The notes under the pieces are model-generated. The model saw nothing but the letters and a program-made list of their open reading frames with translations, had not been told where the DNA came from and did not search any database. Positions 7,848 to 11,627 of a stretch of 11,627 bases of DNA are shown here, piece after piece. Within the stretch, counting starts at the first letter, position 1; every line of letters starts with the position of its first letter. The DNA is from Neocallimastix lanati (nom. inval.) (lineage: Eukaryota > Neocallimastigomycota > Neocallimastigomycetes > Neocallimastigales > Neocallimastigaceae), in assembly GCA_016946835.1 (NCBI GenBank), contig JACVTC010000695.1, positions 1 through 11,627 on the forward strand, read 5' to 3'. Both the position numbers and the translations under genes were made by a program.

Positions 7848-8806
7848 AATATACAAAATTTAATAAAAAAAAATAAAAAAATAAAAATGTGTAAAATTAT
7901 ATTACATTTATAAAATAATTTATTGAATATATATTTTGACTGTGATCTATAAACTTCATTTTATTGGTATTTTTTTTTTTTTTTAGCTTTATTATTATTA
8001 TTTTTTTTAATTATGCTTATTATGATAATATTAAAATAAAGTAAAATAATATAAAATAAAATAATAAATAAAAATAATTTAACTAATTAGTTGCTTTTTA
8101 AAAAATTCAATGATTCATATAAAAACTAATTATAGTGTTCATTTATAATAAAAAATAAATACACGTCTAACTCAATTAGTAATATCAAAATCAATTGCAT
8201 GAAATATGAAATTCTAATAATATAAATAGAATTATATATGTAATATTAATAATTAATTATATTTAATATTACACAATTTTATTATATAAATGAATTATGA
8301 TGATATTAACAAAATTATCAATACATAATTATATTCAAATTATATACAGATATAAAAATTTCAAAGAAAATATAAAAGAAGTAATAACAAATATAATAAT
8401 ATAAAAAATATATAAAAATATTTAATACTAAAATTATAATATAAATTATTTATATTTTAATAACAAAAATATTTATTATTTTTTTTATTTATATTAAATA
8501 TTCAATTCTTATTATTTTATTATTATTATTTCGTTATAACATGAAATAGAGTATTTTATAATTATTATTTATTTATATTAATTTATTTAGTTATTTAAAA
8601 TAAAACGTTTTGCTTTAATAAAATGATATTATTTAAAATAATTAAAGTATTGATTAATATATTATTAATATATGGAGTGCAGTAAAAAAATATATATACA
8701 TATACAACTATTATCAAAAGTTATAAATATTATATATTAAAAATCAACTACTATTTTTGTTTACAATTATTTTGTTATTATCCACTATTAACATGTAATT
8801 ACTATA

Positions 8807-9118
8807 TTATTATTATTTATTATTTATTATTTATTATTTATTATTTATTATTTATTATTTATTATTTATTTCTTATTTATTTCTTATTTTTTATTTCTTA
8901 TTTATTTCTTATTTTTTATTTTTTATTTCTTATTTATTTCTTATTTCTTATTTCTTATTTCTTATTTTTTATTTTTTATTTCTTATTTATTTCTTATATC
9001 TTATATCTTATATCTTATATCTTATATCTTATATCTTATATCTTATTTCTTATTTATTTCTTATATCTTATATCTTATTTCTTATTTTTATTTCTTATTT
9101 CTTATTATTTATTATTTA
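8807..9118. repeat. Heptamer array TTAT(T/A)T(A/C/T) with homogenised blocks
   Basis: A roughly 300-bp array is built on a 7-bp period. It opens with eight perfect TATTTAT units (8814-8869). It continues with mixed TTATTTC and TTATTTT units with occasional 4-bp TTAT insertions (about 8870-8993). It then has seven perfect TTATATC units (8994-9042), then more TTATTTC, two further TTATATC (9061-9074), and decays by about 9118. The top strand is T-rich throughout and contains no G. Distinct sub-blocks show that different variants were amplified separately. Confidence 0.9.
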
Positions 9119-9753
9119 TTTATTATTTTAATAATATTTTATATATTTTATTCTTATTTATTAGTATTTATTTTAATTTTATATTTATTAATATTATGCT
9201 TCTTTATCGTATTCCACAATTCAATTTATTTTACGCAATTTATTTTTTATATTATTTATTTAATTATATTCAATTATTTATTGTTGAATAGAAAAACTAA
9301 AATAAATTAAAAGGAATATAAAACTTATATTTATGATTTAATCCACATTGTTCAATAAAATCTAAAATAAGATCATTTAAGATACAGAATAAGAAAAATT
9401 TTATGAATAACTTTTATATATTATATATTGAGTAATTCATAATATTAATAATTATGTTCATTTATTCCTCTACTTTAAAAGTCATAAATAATTATTGTAA
9501 ATTTGTATATATTAAATTTTAGTACAGATATTTATATAAAAATAACTTATAATATTTTAAAATATATAATATTAAATATTACATTAATAGAATATAAAGT
9601 TTTAATATCTTATTATATATGTAATTTATTATATATAAATTTTAATTTATCAAATTTCAAAAAAGCTTATTATATATTTTTATTACGTATTTATATATTC
9701 ATATTATAGTACAAAAAAAAAAAAAATTATAAATAAAATTAAAATGCTAAAAA

Positions 9754-9790
9754 TAGATCGATCTAAAAAAATGTGTAACTACATTTTTTT
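9754..9790. repeat. Palindrome plus hairpin cluster
   Basis: TAGATCGATCTA (9754-9765) is a perfect 12-bp palindrome with four G/C bases. It abuts a second structure: AAAAAAATGT (9765-9774) pairs with ACATTTTTTT (9781-9790) around GTAACT, followed by more T. A stem running into T could mark a transcript end, but no gene is seen nearby. Confidence 0.4.
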
Positions 9791-9846
9791 TTTTTCATTA
9801 CTTCATTTTTTCATTCTTTTATTTGTTTATTCTTTTTATTTTATTT

Positions 9847-9996
9847 AAAATTAATCCTTATAAAAATTGTTTTTATTTATAATTTAAACTTTTTTACTCA
9901 TTAATGATTTTTATTTAAATTAAAATTAATCCTAATAAAAATTGTTCTTAAATGTGATTAAAGTTTTTTATTCATTAATAATTTTTATTTTAATTA
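9847..9996. repeat. Diverged 75-bp tandem duplication
   Basis: The segment starting AAAATTAATCCT at 9847 recurs at 9922 and aligns for about 75 bases. Shared blocks are AATAAAAATTGTT-like, a TTTTTTA-TTCATTAAT stretch, then ATTTTTATTTAAATTA-like. A clear scatter of substitutions distinguishes the copies. A third start at about 9996 is lost at once. The divergence suggests an old event, unlike the 36-bp repeat at 4726. Confidence 0.75.
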
Positions 9997-10604
9997 AAAT
10001 AATTATTTAGATCATAAATAAAAAGGTTTCAAGCAATATAATACTGAGGTAAAAAAAAAAAATTCATTATTAATAAAACATTATAATATTAATTTTTTTT
10101 AATAAAGGAAATAGAATTAAAGAGATTAAAATATTAAAGTAATGACTATAAAAAAATTAAATAATAATAAAAAATAAAATAAATAGTAGAATATAAGAAA
10201 AGCATAGATACAATAAAATAAAATAAAAAAAAGTAAAATAAAATAAAATTAAATTAAATTAAAATAAATTTAAATATACATATAAAAGTGGAACTAAAAA
10301 TAAAAAAAAAAAATTCTGCATGATTTATTTAAAAAAATTATTTGTTAATAATGTAAATAAAAATTTAAATTATATAATTATTAATTTTGAGTTAAAATAT
10401 TTTCATATTGAAATAATTATTAAATTTTAATTATTAAAATATTTTTATTTATATAACTAATAAAAATTATATATTTAATTTTTATTGAAGGTATTTTTTT
10501 CTTATTTAATTTTATTACATTAAAAATAATTCATTATATTTTATATTTCTAATTAATGAAAATTTTATTAGAAAAATATTAGGTCTTTATTGAATATCTA
10601 TAAA

Positions 10605-10637
<33 letters not shown>

Positions 10638-10891
10638 GGAACTAAAGTAAAAATATTCAAATTATGTATATGATATTTCTATATATAATTAGATTATTAA
10701 TTTTTTCTAAAAATTTGAGTTATGGACATAAATTTTTTTTTTAGTATATATATTATTGAAAAGAAAATTTATTTATTTATTTATTCAATCAATCATAATC
10801 ACTTAAAAAAAAATATGAAAAAATAAAAAAAAAAAAAAAAAAAATAATAATTTATAATAAATAGTAAGTTTTTTGTTAAAAGCAGTTAATT

Positions 10892-10914
10892 TCTCTCTCT
10901 ATATATATATATAC
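10892..10914 (+). promoter_or_regulatory. TC/TA dinucleotide element upstream of the ankyrin gene
   Basis: A TC-rich stretch (10892-10900) runs straight into a TA run (10901-10914), ending 51 bases before the start codon. A pyrimidine patch next to TATA-like sequence is plausible core-promoter or 5'-leader material. It is the only TC repeat in the spacer. Function is inferred from position only. Confidence 0.35.
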
Positions 10915-10965
10915 AATTTTAAATTTGAATAGATTATCAAATAATTATACTGTTTGAATTTTCTA

Positions 10966-11627
10966 ATGAATTATCAAGAAAATAAATACAAATTAAATAT
11001 GTATGATATAAAAAAGTCAAATGTTGATTTTCAACTGAATTTATTTATAAAAGCTATTGATACTAGAAATCTTGATACCATAACAAATTTTATGAACAAT
11101 GATAATAGCAAATGCATTAATAAAAGAGATATTGTATTTGAAATTTATAATAAAAAATTGCTTACTTCTGAGAAACTAAGTTTTATTATTGAAAATTATA
11201 ACAATTCTTTATATATATCATCCTCTTTAATGAAAGCATTAATAAAAGATAATAATAATGACCTATTAGAAATTATTTTTAATAATTTTAAATTTTATGA
11301 TAATGAATTCATTAAATGGCTACTTTTTCAATATAGAAATCAAACAATAATACCTTTAATCTATTTAAATCAACAAATTTCCAATAAAAAATATAGTATT
11401 TCAAAACTTGATAAAGTTTATTACAAATCTAAAAATCCATATTTATTTAAGGTATGCCATGATGATAATATACATTTACTTAAATATTTAAAAGAGCATG
11501 GATCGAATATCAATAAAGATGAAGTAGATTGTAAAACCCCGTTATTTTATGCATGTGAAAGTGGAAGCGAAAATATAGTAAAATATTTAATTAAAAATGG
11601 AGTAAATTTAAATATAAGAAATAAAAA
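10966..11627 (+). CDS. Ankyrin-repeat protein, 5' part (runs off the window)
   Basis: An uninterrupted frame of 220 codons starts at ATG 10966 and is still open at the window edge. An in-frame TAA at 10942-10944 sets the upstream limit, and a second Met at residue 12 is an alternative start. Residues 1-155 are helical-looking, rich in Asn, Lys, Ile and Leu, without signal peptide or membrane segment, and include SLMKALIKDNNNDLLEIIF (87-105). Similar N-terminal regions precede ankyrin arrays in anaerobic-fungus proteins as I remember them. Repeat 1 (about 156-184) is degenerate: NPYLFKVCHDDNIHLLKYL, then EHGSNIN. Repeat 2 (about 188-217) is canonical, with TPLFYACESGSENIVKYL and KNGVNLN; a third begins at 218. 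Ankyrin repeats bind proteins; the partner is unknown. The uneven use of C/G-containing codons and open frame contrast with the pure A/T spacer. The C-terminal array, and any further domain, lie beyond the window. Confidence 0.9.
   Translation, partial: MNYQENKYKLNMYDIKKSNVDFQLNLFIKAIDTRNLDTITNFMNNDNSKCINKRDIVFEIYNKKLLTSEKLSFIIENYNNSLYISSSLMKALIKDNNNDLLEIIFNNFKFYDNEFIKWLLFQYRNQTIIPLIYLNQQISNKKYSISKLDKVYYKSKNPYLFKVCHDDNIHLLKYLKEHGSNINKDEVDCKTPLFYACESGSENIVKYLIKNGVNLNIRNK

Larger units (their letters stand above)
5901..10965. other. Long AT-only intergenic spacer
   Basis: About 5 kb carries no supportable gene on either strand. Any open frames are short, low-complexity and rich in Ile, Asn, Lys, Tyr, Phe and Leu, as expected from random A/T. 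The region holds poly-T and poly-A tracts: 6512-6531 T20, 7306-7324 A19, 10609-10637 T29 and 10825-10844 A20. It also holds inverted repeats (6133-6199, 6599-6692, 7082-7135, 9754-9790), microsatellites, a heptamer array and a diverged 75-bp duplication. Slightly less AT-rich patches are at 6560-6605, 6895-6930, 6990-7030, 9335-9390 and 10020-10050. No tRNA box-B sequence or rRNA-like stretch was seen. Confidence 0.7.

Noticed and set aside
8240-8272. Inverted repeat GTAATATTA / TAATATTAC
   Set aside because: Arms are almost entirely A/T; such palindromes are expected often by chance in this composition.
8994-9042. TTATATC heptamers as a telomere-type repeat
   Set aside because: They lack the G-rich strand of telomeric repeats and are interrupted and interstitial.
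9503-9709. 68-codon plus-strand open frame
   Set aside because: It starts at TTG, is composed almost only of Ile/Tyr/Asn/Leu/Phe/Lys, and has no motif; expected by chance in A/T DNA.
5901-10965. Possible AT-rich organellar (mitochondrial) or plasmid origin of the window
   Set aside because: The spliceosomal-type intron, copia fossil and ankyrin gene point to nuclear DNA, and no organellar rRNA, tRNA or respiratory gene is present.

Overview
The window looks like nuclear DNA of a eukaryote with extremely AT-rich intergenic sequence, most probably an anaerobic gut fungus (Neocallimastigomycota; Neocallimastix/Piromyces type). The reasons are: A/T-only spacers full of microsatellites and poly-A/poly-T tracts; a small gene with a GTAAGT...TTTTAG intron; an ankyrin-repeat protein whose N-terminal half resembles the large ankyrin families of these fungi; and a decayed Ty1/copia element with a very Asn-rich interdomain. 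An AT-rich amoebozoan such as Dictyostelium is the main alternative. The taxon is inferred from composition and remembered family resemblance, not from a search.

Layout. (1) Bases 1 to about 2570 are the fossil of a plus-strand Ty1/copia retrotransposon, riddled with stops and frameshifts. In order it holds a UBN2-type gag, a CCHC zinc knuckle whose last Cys is lost in a poly-A run, an aspartic protease active-site segment, a large deletion removing the integrase zinc-binding and catalytic region, the C-terminal part of integrase, and a long Asn-rich linker. Reverse transcriptase and RNase H are not seen. (2) Bases 2571 to about 5010 are AT-rich spacer with a decamer array, TTA microsatellites, a 36-bp tandem duplication and a possible Ty1/copia LTR terminus at 3327. 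(3) A two-exon minus-strand gene, 5692 down to 5166, encodes a ~157-residue protein with an AMPK-beta/Mdg1-like glycogen-binding (CBM48-type) domain and a Lys-rich tail. (4) Bases 5693-10965 are over 5 kb of non-coding, almost pure A/T sequence with inverted repeats, a TAAA microsatellite, a ~300-bp heptamer array and a diverged 75-bp tandem duplication. (5) At 10966 an ankyrin-repeat gene starts on the plus strand and runs off the window (220 codons visible).

The two intact genes are unrelated in function and lie more than 5 kb apart, so there is no operon or cluster logic. I found no tRNA, rRNA, CRISPR or convincing new biological system. The most useful points are the structure of the retroelement fossil, the intron that corrects the C-terminus of the CBM48-type gene, four single-base runs of exactly 29 nt, and the heptamer array.
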